A program made the translations under genes and the position numbers. Source: Rhypophila decipiens (Eukaryota; Ascomycota; Sordariomycetes; Sordariales; Naviculisporaceae). Taken from it: a DNA stretch of 64,000 nt. Positions 24,687 through 34,871 of this stretch are shown here, one piece after another. Each line of letters opens with the position of its first letter. The first letter of the stretch is position 1. Under the pieces are notes generated by a model. The model was not told where the DNA came from. It did not search any database and worked only from the letters and a program-made list of their open reading frames with translations. The stretch covers positions 124,001 through 188,000 of the forward strand of contig MU858074.1 of assembly GCA_033297075.1 (NCBI GenBank). The letters are read 5' to 3'.

Positions 24687-26069
24687 TTAACCTTCAAACT
24701 CCTTCTGGAGGTAGACGCAAGACACCATGGCGTGGTCACGCTCATAGGGTTCTAAACACACTGTCAGTAAACATGCCATCAAGAGTCCACAGCGGCGTGG
24801 CAAACTGACCTAGCGTGAGTTGTTCCTTGGGGAAAAACTTGTCTTCACGGAGCTTCTGGACTTCACTGGCGAAGACCTGCTCGGGGGGGGCAGTGCTGTC
24901 AATGCAGCTGGCCTTGATGGAAATGAGGAGACCACCTCCTTGTTTCAGGAAGTATTTCGCGTTGAGTCCGACAATTCTAGCCTGGTCGGGCTGGGCAACG
25001 TCGGCAAAGATGACGTCGACCATGGGAAGAAGCATGCGGTATGCCATGGGCTTGCGAGCGTCTTCAACGATGGGGATAACATTTGTCCGGCGAGTCTGGA
25101 GGAAGAGTCAGTATCATGCCCAATAATGATTGCAGGGAAAGCTGTTCACATACAGCCATGTTGATAAGATCACGACCAGAACGGTGTGAGAACTCGACAG
25201 CCTGTAAACAGTTAGTTTAAACAACTTGCGAGGGCGGAATGAGGGACGCCTCGTACAAAAACAGCTCCAGTCGGCCCGACAATATCGGCGACGTGGGATA
25301 CTGATGTGCCAGAAGCAGCACCGAGGTAAAGAACTTTGGAACCAGGCTTCATATAGATCGACTCGAGACCACCAAGGATACCAGCAGCAAGCTTGGATCG
25401 GAAAGGGTTCCAAATGCGATACTCCGTCTTTGTCGTGGCAGCTCCGTCGGCGCTCTTGTTTGCGTTTTCGACCGATATTCTCTTCTCGCCATATACGGAC
25501 TCGCCAGGCACAAGGTTGGCAGTCGCAAGGAGATCTTCCTTGCCACCACGGGCGACGAAAACACCCTTGTGACGATGGGGTTCAACAATGACCTGTGGTA
25601 AACCCAGCGTTAGAACAGGGCGAAAGGCGCATGTGTATCAATCAATAAGAGTAAGCATACCTTCTTGCCGCCAGCACCACCAGCAGCACCGCCGCGACCA
25701 CCACGGCCACCGCGAGCAGGACCACCACGTCCACGAGGTCCTCCGCGACCTCCTGGACCACCACGGGTGCCACCGCGACCTATTCCATACAGGTTAGTTA
25801 CCGTTCGAACGACGAATGCGGTAGGGCAGATGGCGTCAGGATATGGACTTTTGGCGCGAATCCAATATCCACGACACGAGGCAGAGCGCAACATGTCGCA
25901 ATATACCGAATTGCCGCGCCAAAAGATCGCATATTTTAGGAGCCATGATATCCCTGCACTTACCACCGAAACCACCGCGAGCTCCTCCGCGACCGCCGCG
26001 ATCACCACCGAAACCACCACGACCGCCACCACGGGCACCGCCTCTTCCACCACCACGCTCGAAGCCCAT
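24687..26069 (-). CDS. nop1: Fibrillarin (Nop1), rRNA 2'-O-methyltransferase of box C/D snoRNPs
   Basis: Six exons by frame and splice consensus: 26069-25964, 25779-25661, 25592-25257, 25201-25154, 25095-24810, 24751-24687. They encode 319 residues, the normal fibrillarin length. Exons 1-2 give the glycine/arginine-rich (GAR) domain (about residues 1-73, many RGG units), split by a 183-bp intron. The catalytic part follows: [31 protein letters not shown], then [21 protein letters not shown] (SAM-binding motif I), [42 protein letters not shown] and the C-terminal [15 protein letters not shown]. In the nucleolus it methylates rRNA ribose with Nop56, Nop58 and Snu13 under guide-RNA direction, and also acts on histone H2A. 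It is transcribed divergently from ribosomal protein uL22 580 bp away, which suits shared growth control. No snoRNA C/D boxes were seen in intron 1. Confidence 0.97.
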
Positions 26070-26649
26070 TTTTGCTGATTTCGGAGTTGAAATATCGGAA
26101 AAGTGTTCTTCAGTGACGGGTATGCCGACAATGTACCAGAACAATCAGTTGTGTCGTGGCTGGAGCGCAATTGGCGATTTGATTGTGTCTTGTTGAGAAT
26201 GGCTCGAGGATTTCAAGGAGCTTGGGCGAGCTGGTGCAAAATTTCCTTGAACACCAAAACGAAAAAAAGCGGGGCAGAATATTTTTCAGTGGGTCCAAAC
26301 TCCAGCGACGTTCTTTTCTCGACGGTGAGTGGCTGGTCTAACTTTCTGAATCGCTTATCCGATAAGAGCTGGTGGCTGGTGGCACCACTAACATCAAAGC
26401 ACGGGTCAGCGCTGCAAACTCTGTTATAAATCCTACCACGCGCAACAAGCCCCACCAACCCACGTGAGTTTGGGAACATCAGAAGCGAAATTCTGCCTCA
26501 GGCAAGCTTACCTTCCACACAAGCCAAGGTAGAGTGCCCACAGAGCCCTAATCGCGCGAAAATAGCTTTTTGCCGCCAAAATTGAACCATCCTCAACTCC
26601 GAACAACAACCAGTGGTCGATTTATCCTCCCCATCGACAAGCAGACAAG
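26070..26649. promoter_or_regulatory. Bidirectional promoter between fibrillarin and uL22
   Basis: The whole 580-bp gap between the two divergent start codons must hold both promoters and leaders. No TATA box is evident in a convincing position. A CCCTAA word occurs near 26546 (agagCCCTAATCGCG); similar telomere-box-like words are reported at ribosomal-protein promoters in several fungi, but assigning it here is inference. Confidence 0.6.
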
Positions 26650-27617
26650 ATGGTGAGTGGTGCCCCTACGATAATCAGAACTCCGTATTTCGATTGCGGC
26701 GATTTTCCATTTTCAACGTTTGCGCTCGAATAGCGATTTGGGAGGACGCAATTGCGGCATTGCATTTGGGAAGGGGAAATGTGCAAACCTTTGGGAATAA
26801 TGGGCTGACTGGGACTTTTTCTTTCGCCTTCAGGTTCGGTACGCAGCCACTGAGATTGCCCCGGCGAAGTCGGCTCGCTCCCGCGGGTCTTACCTCCGTG
26901 TTTCCTTCAAGAACACCCGCGAGACTGCTCAGGCCATCAATGGCTGGAAGCTCCAGCGCGCCCAGAAGTTCCTCGAGAACGTCATCGAGAAGGTCGAGGC
27001 CGTCCCCATGAGACGCTACTGCGGCAGCATTGGCCGGACTGCTCAAGGTACGATTTGGAAACCAACAGACAACTCCACCACCCGAATAGCAGAATAGATA
27101 TAAAAGAAGACGAGTTCGTTCGAGGGAGCTGTCGCGAGGAGTGGGATGGAGGGGCAACCATGTCGAACACGCGACCATTGGGAGTTATCTGGCTAACGCG
27201 TGGGAACAGGCAAGCAGTTTGGTGTCACCCGTGCCCGCTGGCCCGTCAAGTCCGCCGAGTTCCTCCTCGGTCTCCTCAAGAACGCCGAGTCCAACGCCGA
27301 TGCTAAGGGTCTCGACACCGGCAACCTCGTTGTCAAGCACATCCAGGTCAACCAGGCTCCCAAGCAGCGCCGCCGGACGTACCGTGCTCACGGTCGTGTA
27401 CGTGTCCCTCCCAAACGCTCTGTATCGACTTGCAGAGGCTGACATGCTAACCCGCGATTGATAGATCAACCCTTATATGTCCAACCCCTGCCACATCGAG
27501 CTTATCCTTACCGAGGGTGACGAGGTTGTCCAGAAGTCCGAGGCTGTTGTTCGCGACGAGCACCTGAGCTCAAGACAGCGTGGTGCCCGTGTTCGCAAGG
27601 CCATCACCGCTGCGTAA
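26650..27617 (+). CDS. rpl17: 60S ribosomal protein L17 (uL22)
   Basis: Four exons: 26650-26652 (only the ATG codon), 26834-27047, 27210-27397, 27465-27617. They encode 185 residues, the usual length for eukaryotic uL22. The translation begins [24 protein letters not shown] and contains [12 protein letters not shown], the conserved loop [37 protein letters not shown] and the conserved C-terminal beta-hairpin region with [13 protein letters not shown], ending [12 protein letters not shown]. In the large subunit, uL22 lines the peptide exit tunnel and helps form the tunnel-exit surface. All introns have GT...AG ends (GTGAGT, GTACGA, GTACGT donors) and frames join exactly (G|GC for GGC; CGT|ATC). 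A first exon consisting of the start codon alone is common in fungal ribosomal protein genes and places an intron immediately after initiation. Confidence 0.97.
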
Positions 27618-28664
27618 AATGGGTGTTTCTGGTTGATTCATTTTGGGCAAGGGGGATATTCACTGAGGGCTGTTTGACTTTATTCCGGACCGGTGTACGC
27701 GAGCATGGCATTTTTATGGGTCAGGATTCCGCAAAAAAAGGAGTCCGTTATGACATACTCAATGAGACAAGAATCTTTGAGAGCAGCATCCACGGTCACG
27801 GCTGTGTCTGTGCACGGTGGAATACCATACGCGGCATGGACCCGGTTCTCGGGTGCAAGGAGTCTGGAGTAGCTGCGACTCGGCCACCGGCTTCCTAATA
27901 GATGAGCTCCCCGAACCAATTATGTCTGATGTCCCGAGACAGTCCACAAACATGTACTGTACGCGAACGTGACTAGCCGGGTGGACTGACAGTGAAGGAA
28001 GGTATCATGCTTAAATTTAGTGGCATATCCTATCTCCCACAATTGCTCCTCTCCCACATCTTGACAGCCGTTACCTGTGCTCAAAGGAAGACGATAGATG
28101 ATGCTTAAACCAAGGGACCAAAACAAGCTTGTTTATTTGCCAAAACAAACCAAACCGTCCTCGCTGGCCCATACCAAGGTAGGGTGAGTAAATATTGTAG
28201 TAACTGGACAAGCTGGAAAGGAATACAGAAGGAAGAAACAGGATCAGTGGTTTAAGAAGAAAAAGAGCCAAGTAACCCGACAGACTGATTAAAACAACAA
28301 GGGGTATATACGACGGCGACTGAGGCAAACAAAACAAACCAAACATCCAGGGACGAAGAAAAACATGCGCTAAGAACAACAACACTGGACAGCGTAACAG
28401 TTAGACCAAAGGTAGAAAAGACGTGCGCGGGTCATCCAATGATTTTTTCCCCATCTGATATAAAAGCGGCTTTGAACGGAAGAAGACAACCGAGAACAAA
28501 AACGGGGGTATAAACAACTTGCATATCCAGCTCATACAAACAAAGCAGAAAGACAGAGAGGAGAACCGAAGAAAACCAAGATTTACCAGATCCGTAGTCA
28601 AAAAAGTTCCCCTTTTCACTAGGTAGGTAAGGGCAGGCGACAGCAAGGCAGGGCAGTACTGCCA
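27618..28664. other. Intergenic between convergent 3' ends, nothing recognised
   Basis: About 1 kb between the uL22 stop and the stop of the minus-strand coiled-coil gene. It should contain both 3' untranslated regions. Reading frames on the minus strand here (for example 28071-28385) are hydrophobic but have no start context, motif or splice partner. Confidence 0.6.
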
Positions 28665-30836
28665 TCAAGACAGACTCCGAGCATACCGACGAGGGGGCGA
28701 GCGCGGAGGAGCACCATGATCCAAATTCAGATTCACCACATCACTCTTGGCCCTCGTCGACAAAGCAGCCACGGAATTAAAGCCCCAGATTTCACTCTCG
28801 TCATCCACATCAAGCTCGTCCCGGGGCGTCATCGGTCCATGGAAATCATTCGGCGACAGATTCGCCGCCTCGTCGCGGCGCCAAAAGTACAAGACCTCCT
28901 CCTGCCACTTGCGCAGGTTGCTCGTGATTTTGCTTCTTTCCAATCTCTCCTCGGCCACGCAGAGCATCAGCTCCGCTTCCATCGGACACGTGCGCAGTCG
29001 GTGGATCAGCCACTGGTTGATGTAATCCGGTTTGCCCTCGAACTTGAGCATCAGGTTGGAGATGCCCAGCTCTTTCATGCATTCCTGGCGTCGGTGGACG
29101 GTGGTCGGGCTGTCTTTGGGGAGTTTCATTGCTCGCTCGAGGGCTTGCATGGGCGACATCAAATCCAGCACGTGGGATGGGTTCGACAACAGAACGGGGA
29201 ATTTCGGGTGGGTGAGGTCATACACTCGGGACGCGGCGTATTCGTCGTCGATGGCCATGTTGCCGTCTTGCTGGGCGAGTGCCCGGTTTGTGCCCCTGAA
29301 GATGGTGTACTCCTCGCTGTAGGGCGCGTTTTTGCGCATGACGCCCCTTTGGATGCAGAGATCCCTTAGACGCTCGACTTTTGCTGATGCCCTTTCGAGC
29401 TCGGCTTTTACCTTGGTTTCTTGGTGCTCGAAAGCCTGGAGGAATTGCAGGTCGGCTGACCCGACGGGGACCCCGTATTGGGCTCTGAACGTGTTGGAGT
29501 CGGCAGGCACCTTGGTTAGCGAGATTTTGAGGCGCGTCAGCTCTTCCTCGCTCATCAGGTTGCCCTGGTTGTTGCGGAGCCGGTGAATCTTCATCTCCAG
29601 ACTGCGAGTAATCTCCATACGGTGGTTCCGGAGCTCGTCAAGATGCTCTTTGGCATCCTCCCGATCGGCAATGGCGTCAAGGAGTGAGCTGTACAATGGG
29701 TGGATATCATCCTGTCGCTCTGCAGAAATTCCAAGAAGTGAGTATCTGGAGTATCTTGATGCCGCGTCATCGTCCTCTTCGTCGTCGTCGTCGTCGTCGT
29801 TCTCGCCTTCGCCGTCTGACCGACTATCATGTCCTTCGTTAAGCTCGAATCGTCCAGACAGCGGACCCTTGTGGCGCGGTCCGACCTTATCGTAGAGAAG
29901 ACTGTAGAGCTGGCTCTCAAGTGTCTTGAGGACATCCTCCTCGCTGTCTAGCCTAGCCTCCAGCGTCTCGAGTACACTCTGGTTGGAATAATAGTCATCC
30001 CGGATACGTTGCATATCCACGAATCGTTTGGCCATAACATCGGTTGGGATTCCAGCGACGCGCTGGCTCGAGGTAAGATGCGGTCTGATGATTTGCATGA
30101 AGGCATTGTCGATCTCGTCCTTCTTGCGACCCATGCCGCGGACAACCTCGCGCTTTTCTGCCACATCTGCTCGAAGACGTCTGACGTTGCGCCATTGGCC
30201 GTCCAGCTTGTCCCAGAGCTGCTGCAGTTCCACGTCGGCAGACAGTGCTGTCCGCCCATTGTCCGAGTAACCAGACTCGGACGTGTGGTTAGCTACTGGA
30301 TCGGGCTGGCGAAACAGACGAGTTTGGGGCTGTGAATGCCGACTTGTCCCGCTGGGGGGCAGCCGTGCGCCCGAGAGTGGCCGGCCGTCTCTCCTCGGAA
30401 AAGGGAAAGTGGGAGGCGGGCCACGAAAAGGAGGGCGCCTTGTGGGCGGTATATGTTCATGTTCATCTCCAGAGCTTAGTGTAGACTCTTCTCTCGACCA
30501 AGAGGCTGAATCTGGCTCAGAAGACGCGGGCGTGGAGTTGACTGTCCTGCCGCTATTGTGTGATGCAACAACGGTCGGACCGGGCGTCTTTTGCGCCGTG
30601 TGAGACAGGGACAGGTTCGACGACGGCTTGGGCTGCACAGCAGCTGGCGTGATACGTCGGGGCCCGTTGTGAGAAGAGTGGGTCGACAGGAAGGAGGGTG
30701 GAGTGATCGGGGCCGGTGGTCGCTTGTCGGAATCCCGGACTGCGGAGAGGCCGGATCGGCTCTCGATCCGCCGAGGTTGGTGGGCCGAGCCGACCTGAAC
30801 GGCCAGGAAATCGGGAGGTTTTGAAGAAGACGCCAT
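28665..30836 (-). CDS. Conserved-looking coiled-coil protein with acidic insert, function unknown
   Basis: A single open frame of 723 residues. Residues 1 to about 200 are disordered and rich in Pro, Ser and Arg (APITPPSFLSTHSS, PPFRGPPPTFPFPRR). From about 200 the sequence is helical with heptad-like spacing (ELQQLWDKLDGQWRNVRRL; VLETLEARLDSEEDVLKTLESQLYSLLYD), interrupted near 340-358 by an acidic run with DDDDDDEEDDD encoded by a GAC/GAT-rich repeat. Further helices follow (EHLDELRNHRMEITRSLEMKIHRL; FEHQETKVKAELERASAKVERLRDLCIQRG), then a C-terminal block with HPKFPVLLSNPSHVLDLMSP and WLIHRLRTCPMEAELML that looks folded. There is no signal peptide or membrane segment. Composition and codon bias look genuinely coding. 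A scaffold or cytoskeleton-type role would fit, but this is only an inference from architecture. The promoter is shared with the divergent DUF6590 gene 1.96 kb away. Confidence 0.8.
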   Translation of the reverse strand: MASSSKPPDFLAVQVGSAHQPRRIESRSGLSAVRDSDKRPPAPITPPSFLSTHSSHNGPRRITPAAVQPKPSSNLSLSHTAQKTPGPTVVASHNSGRTVNSTPASSEPDSASWSREESTLSSGDEHEHIPPTRRPPFRGPPPTFPFPRRDGRPLSGARLPPSGTSRHSQPQTRLFRQPDPVANHTSESGYSDNGRTALSADVELQQLWDKLDGQWRNVRRLRADVAEKREVVRGMGRKKDEIDNAFMQIIRPHLTSSQRVAGIPTDVMAKRFVDMQRIRDDYYSNQSVLETLEARLDSEEDVLKTLESQLYSLLYDKVGPRHKGPLSGRFELNEGHDSRSDGEGENDDDDDDEEDDDAASRYSRYSLLGISAERQDDIHPLYSSLLDAIADREDAKEHLDELRNHRMEITRSLEMKIHRLRNNQGNLMSEEELTRLKISLTKVPADSNTFRAQYGVPVGSADLQFLQAFEHQETKVKAELERASAKVERLRDLCIQRGVMRKNAPYSEEYTIFRGTNRALAQQDGNMAIDDEYAASRVYDLTHPKFPVLLSNPSHVLDLMSPMQALERAMKLPKDSPTTVHRRQECMKELGISNLMLKFEGKPDYINQWLIHRLRTCPMEAELMLCVAEERLERSKITSNLRKWQEEVLYFWRRDEAANLSPNDFHGPMTPRDELDVDDESEIWGFNSVAALSTRAKSDVVNLNLDHGAPPRSPPRRYARSLS

Positions 30837-32792
30837 CTGACTCAGGTTCGACGCGTCCTTTGACTGTGGGTTTCTGGTGAGGCCATGGCCGTTTCATCGA
30901 TCTTGGAACTGATCAGCGTCACGATATTCGCGTCAAATGGACTGGGCACGTAGAGATCAATCGAGAGAGTCGACGTGGTTTTATTTCTTATTATGTTGCA
31001 AAGGAGCAAAGCATGTGTCTGACGGTGACGAGGAAGGTCCGGTGAGGCGTGGTCGGGGACAGAATAGAAAATCAAAAACTTTTCGAAGCGATGCGATGCG
31101 CCTCACATTTCGAGGTACCTGGCTACCTGGAGCAATGTGTCTGGGTCTTGGTCGGCCCTTCCCTACAAACAGATCGCTCCGGGCATTTCTCTAGCATTGG
31201 GGGCCAAGTGATGAGGCTCTTAACAAGGGAAAGCACTGCTGGAGGGAAAGGCAGCTGTCTGGATGGTTTCCTTGACAATACACCGGACAAACACCTCGTC
31301 GTCAATAATGAGGCGGACGCCAGGAGTCTGATTACGGGTTAATTACCCCGTAGCTGGTCTCTCCTTCAATCACCAGGGGTTGCTTCCCGGTACAGGCCCA
31401 GCTCTTTTGCAGCGTTGATTTAGACCCCACTTCCCGTCTCAGTTCCCGTAGCCGTACCTCCATCATCATCACCAAAATTCCATATTCCGGAAACTATTCC
31501 CAGTCGTCAGCAGGGGGTTGGAATCTCCTGCGAAGCGACTGGTCGCTGTGTCTGGCTCTTACACAAATGATGGGTGTAAACTCCCCGCATGCATCGCTAG
31601 CACCCACAACCCACGGGACAGCCGCTGTGCTGCACAAGTCGGAGGCACTTGTCCCAATCTAGCAGTTGTATTTTGCATCCAATCGCTCAACACCGCCAAA
31701 GTTCTTGCTTCCCGCTTCAAGCGCACCACCCCTCTCCACGTGTAAAGGTACTTCCACTGTGTCCTATGGAGCAGCAATCCTTTCTCTTGACTGTGTCGCT
31801 GCCTGATGCATACGCAGCGCACCGACAACATGTGTTTTCTCTGGGGTAGCAAGCCCAAAGGAAGGCTTTGGGTATTGTTTCCCTGCATGGCATTGGTCAA
31901 AAGTCAAGCTGCTAATGGAGCGCCACCCCGAGCAAATGCAGACCCGGTCTGGCGGACGGTGACATGACTATTTGCTTTCGTACAGAGCAGCATGTCAATG
32001 TCAATGCTTCGTTGACTGGCGACCTTTTGCTGGGGGTGGACTGGAACCCGTTTACATATATTGGGACACATCTCAGCCGAAGATAAGGGGAACAATACCC
32101 AGTCGCCGCTCCGCCGAGCTCTACACCCATTCACGACTGACTTTCTTGTCTCCTTGGATTCCCGGCACTGCTTTTTGTTCTCTTCCTTCTTGGGTCTTGG
32201 TCTATCATCCTAGCCCCATGGTTGGTATTTCCTCGTCCTCCAGCGGCCTTCATGCCAAGCAGACAGCTTTGGCCAACTCGGGAAGCAGTCGAAGAAGCTG
32301 GCTTGACATAAGTCGCGCACTCAGAGCACGCTCCTTCGAAGCGACCATTCAACCGGTGCGACGGCACGCTCACGGAGAGCACCGCGAATGACGACCCGGA
32401 CAAGGTGTCACGAGCTCTCCCCCACCAATTACACTTGCAGCATTTAATATCCCAAAAGGCCCAGCACACGGCCCCAATCCGGGCCGTTCTCAGTATCTTT
32501 CCAGTCTACGGATACGCTCCAGTAAGTGGCTGCTTGCTGCTGATGCCAGTTGCTCCAGTTGCTCCAGTTGCTGCTGGTAGTGCGGCTCTGCGTACCTATA
32601 CATAGCTAGTCATCCTAGATCCTTTTGCGAGGTACCAGGCAACATACTTTCCGGTTGCCACGAGGTCCATTGGCGAAATTTCAATTCTTTTGTTATTTCT
32701 CACTTAGTAGTCCGACACCCCCGTCTCCTTCCTTCTCTCATGTCGTTCTTTTGTTTGCAGGATCCCGTTCCCCCTCAAGATGACCTGTCGCC
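30837..32792. promoter_or_regulatory. Long divergent intergenic/promoter region
   Basis: Lies between two divergent start codons and should hold both promoters and leaders. At 31334-31351 is the near-palindrome ACGGGTTAATTACCCCGT. Near 32748-32760 a pyrimidine tract ending in TTTGCAG looks like a 3' splice site, so the DUF6590 mRNA probably has a leader intron. A CTCCAGTTG/CTCCAGTTG short tandem lies near 32550-32575. No protein gene is supported. Confidence 0.5.
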
Positions 32793-32806
32793 ATGAGTGG
32801 CAATAG
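32780..32806 (+). promoter_or_regulatory. Short upstream ORF overlapping the DUF6590 start codon
   Basis: An ATG at 32780, 13 bases before the chosen start, opens an eight-codon frame (MTCRHEWQ) ending TAG at 32804-32806, after the main ATG at 32793. It has A at -3 only weakly matched (aagATGa) and is out of frame with the main ORF. If the transcript includes it, ribosomes starting there would bypass the main ATG, so it could damp translation. Confidence 0.5.
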
Positions 32807-34871
32807 ACGAAGCAATCAAGGGCCCAGATATGACTGGGTTCCCCCTGAGGCCCAACAGCAACAACACACACAGTATGGGAATCAAGGCGGCATAGACCAT
32901 ATCACAGCTGGACTATCGGGAGTCTCCTTGCACAACCCGACTTATGGTCAAGGGACTGGATATGAGAGTGTCCCCTATTCTCCAGAGGGCCAATACCAGC
33001 ACTACCAGCCAAATTCATATGCATATCCTCAAGACCCGTCCTATCCTTCACAAGAATCGGGGTACTCTCAGGCCGCGGCATACCCAGCAGATCCGCAGTA
33101 CGCTCAGGGCGGCCAATACCCAACAGACGGCTACGAGTACCCGAACGTTGATAACTCAGGTATGATCCTCGCCGGCGTGAACCCTCTTTCCCCCAGGCGA
33201 AACTAATACTTTATACAGTTGACCCAAATTCCCAATACACCACAACCGCACGGCAACAGTACCCCGCTCACCATAAAGGCAAGTTAAGAGCAGTCGACCA
33301 GGCGGGGAACAACAAACCTAAAAGCTCCCGGGATAAACCTCGCGACCGAGAAAGAGACCATGGGAAGGGCAGATCTTCGGCTTCAAAATCCGGTCGCTCA
33401 AAGTCTGGGAAGGGTCAGGCGGAGGAGGACCCGGCACAGGATGAAACCGACGAACACACTCCATTCTACCGGGGGCCCGCGTCTCCCCAGCAAGGGACAG
33501 CAGCTTTGGATGACTCTCAAGGAGGCGGAACAACCGCATTTAATGCGCCAGCCGATGGCGCCGTATATGACGACAGTTACACCACTACTCCCCAACCCAC
33601 CGGCGATCAAGGCTTGAGTTATGAAGGTTTGTATAACGTCTCCGTTCCTGCATGTCACCGAGAGGCACTAACTCCCTGCAGGTCATGCAGCCGCACCAGA
33701 AGACTCAACAGGGTACCCCTACGGTGACCCATATGCCAGCAACGACTACCAAGGAGCCCACGGCAGCGGGTCCCGACAGACCGGGATGGAGGACACTCAC
33801 TCTCAATCAAGTTATAGATCCCCAATGTCATCCGGTATGTCCCCCATGTTGGTCAACTGCAATCCTCTCGGCGCCTGCTAAATTCTGTTGTAGAACCTTA
33901 TCCAGCCGATCTTCCCGATGACCTTGCCAGCGCGATTGCTGAGAGCGATGGATACACCGTGGCCGGGAGCTCCCACCTCATAGGAGACGATGCCGGGGTC
34001 GGTGCTTCCGGCGATCACACTTATCCTGGATACGAGGACGGACCCGGGCTCCAGACTCCGAGAGCAACGACGCCTCAGGTCGCCCTGGCCTCGACGGTTG
34101 GACAGGCGGAATTGGACGAGCGTAGGTGATTGTTTAGTGGGGAAGTCCCGGTTCGATAGACTACTAACACGTTGTTCGTCAGGATACATTGTCGAACCGT
34201 CTTCCAGGTTCTATACTGGCGATGTATGTTGGTTGACGTCTGCTTCTTCTCAAGAATATCAACTAAATATCAGTTTCTTAGGTCTTCAAAGTGCTATGGT
34301 CAGAACCTCTGGGCGCGGGCCGAGCCGATATGACGGATGCAGAGGCACGCTCCCACCTGGGGCAGCGGTTCTACGTTGGTATACGCCGTTTCATCATCGT
34401 TCGGACAGATGAAGGCCACAGTACCTGCGTGTAAGCTCCACGTTCAAAGACCCCTTTTCTCCAAGAGTCTGACAAGCATGCTAACCCAACCACCCCAGAC
34501 CAATCCTGACATACGAACGCCGAGCCTGCACCAAACGAGGAGTCAAACCACGAACCCACGGAATCATTTACCCCGACGGGACCAGGCCGCGCCCGCTTGA
34601 TGGCGAACCGCCGCTGGGGTGCAAACCAGTCAAGATCGAGCTCGACTTCCCCCAGGAGCGCATCGTCAAGGAGTCACGAGTGAATTACGCCAAGCTTGTG
34701 ACGATCGAGCACAACGTCAAGGTGTTCTTCATCGGTCGTGTTGCCGCCGAGCATCTGCATCTTGTCAATGAGTCGGTAGATAAATGCTGGGAATACAAGA
34801 ACAAGCTTTCGCATTCTAAAGGCGATAGTGGAAGGAAACACTATCCGAACTATAGCTATCGAAACCGTTAA
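32793..34871 (+). CDS. DUF6590-domain protein with Tyr/Gln/Pro-rich low-complexity N-terminus
   Basis: Seven exons: 32793-33159, 33219-33626, 33682-33834, 33894-34121, 34183-34223, 34282-34430, 34499-34871. They encode 572 residues, with frames closing exactly. Residues 1 to about 125 are rich in Tyr, Gln, Gly and Pro (QYGNQGG, GQYQHYQPNSYAYPQ, QYAQGGQYPTDGYEYP), a prion-like composition. A basic Lys/Ser/Arg stretch follows (KSSRDKPRDRERDHGKGRSS). The last 170 residues carry the domain: FYTGDVFKVLWSEP, FYVGIRRFIIVRTDEGHSTCVPILTYERRACTKRGVKPRTHGII, then IELDFPQ..RVNYAKLVTIEHNVKVFFIGRV. This is the fungal-specific DUF6590 pattern, of unknown function and often found in multiple copies in Pezizomycotina. 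It probably has a leader intron and an overlapping upstream ORF. Cellular role not known. Confidence 0.88.

Noticed and set aside
25780..25963. Intron-encoded snoRNA in fibrillarin intron 1
   Set aside because: No C box (RTGATGA) paired with a D box (CTGA) at intron-proximal positions was seen.
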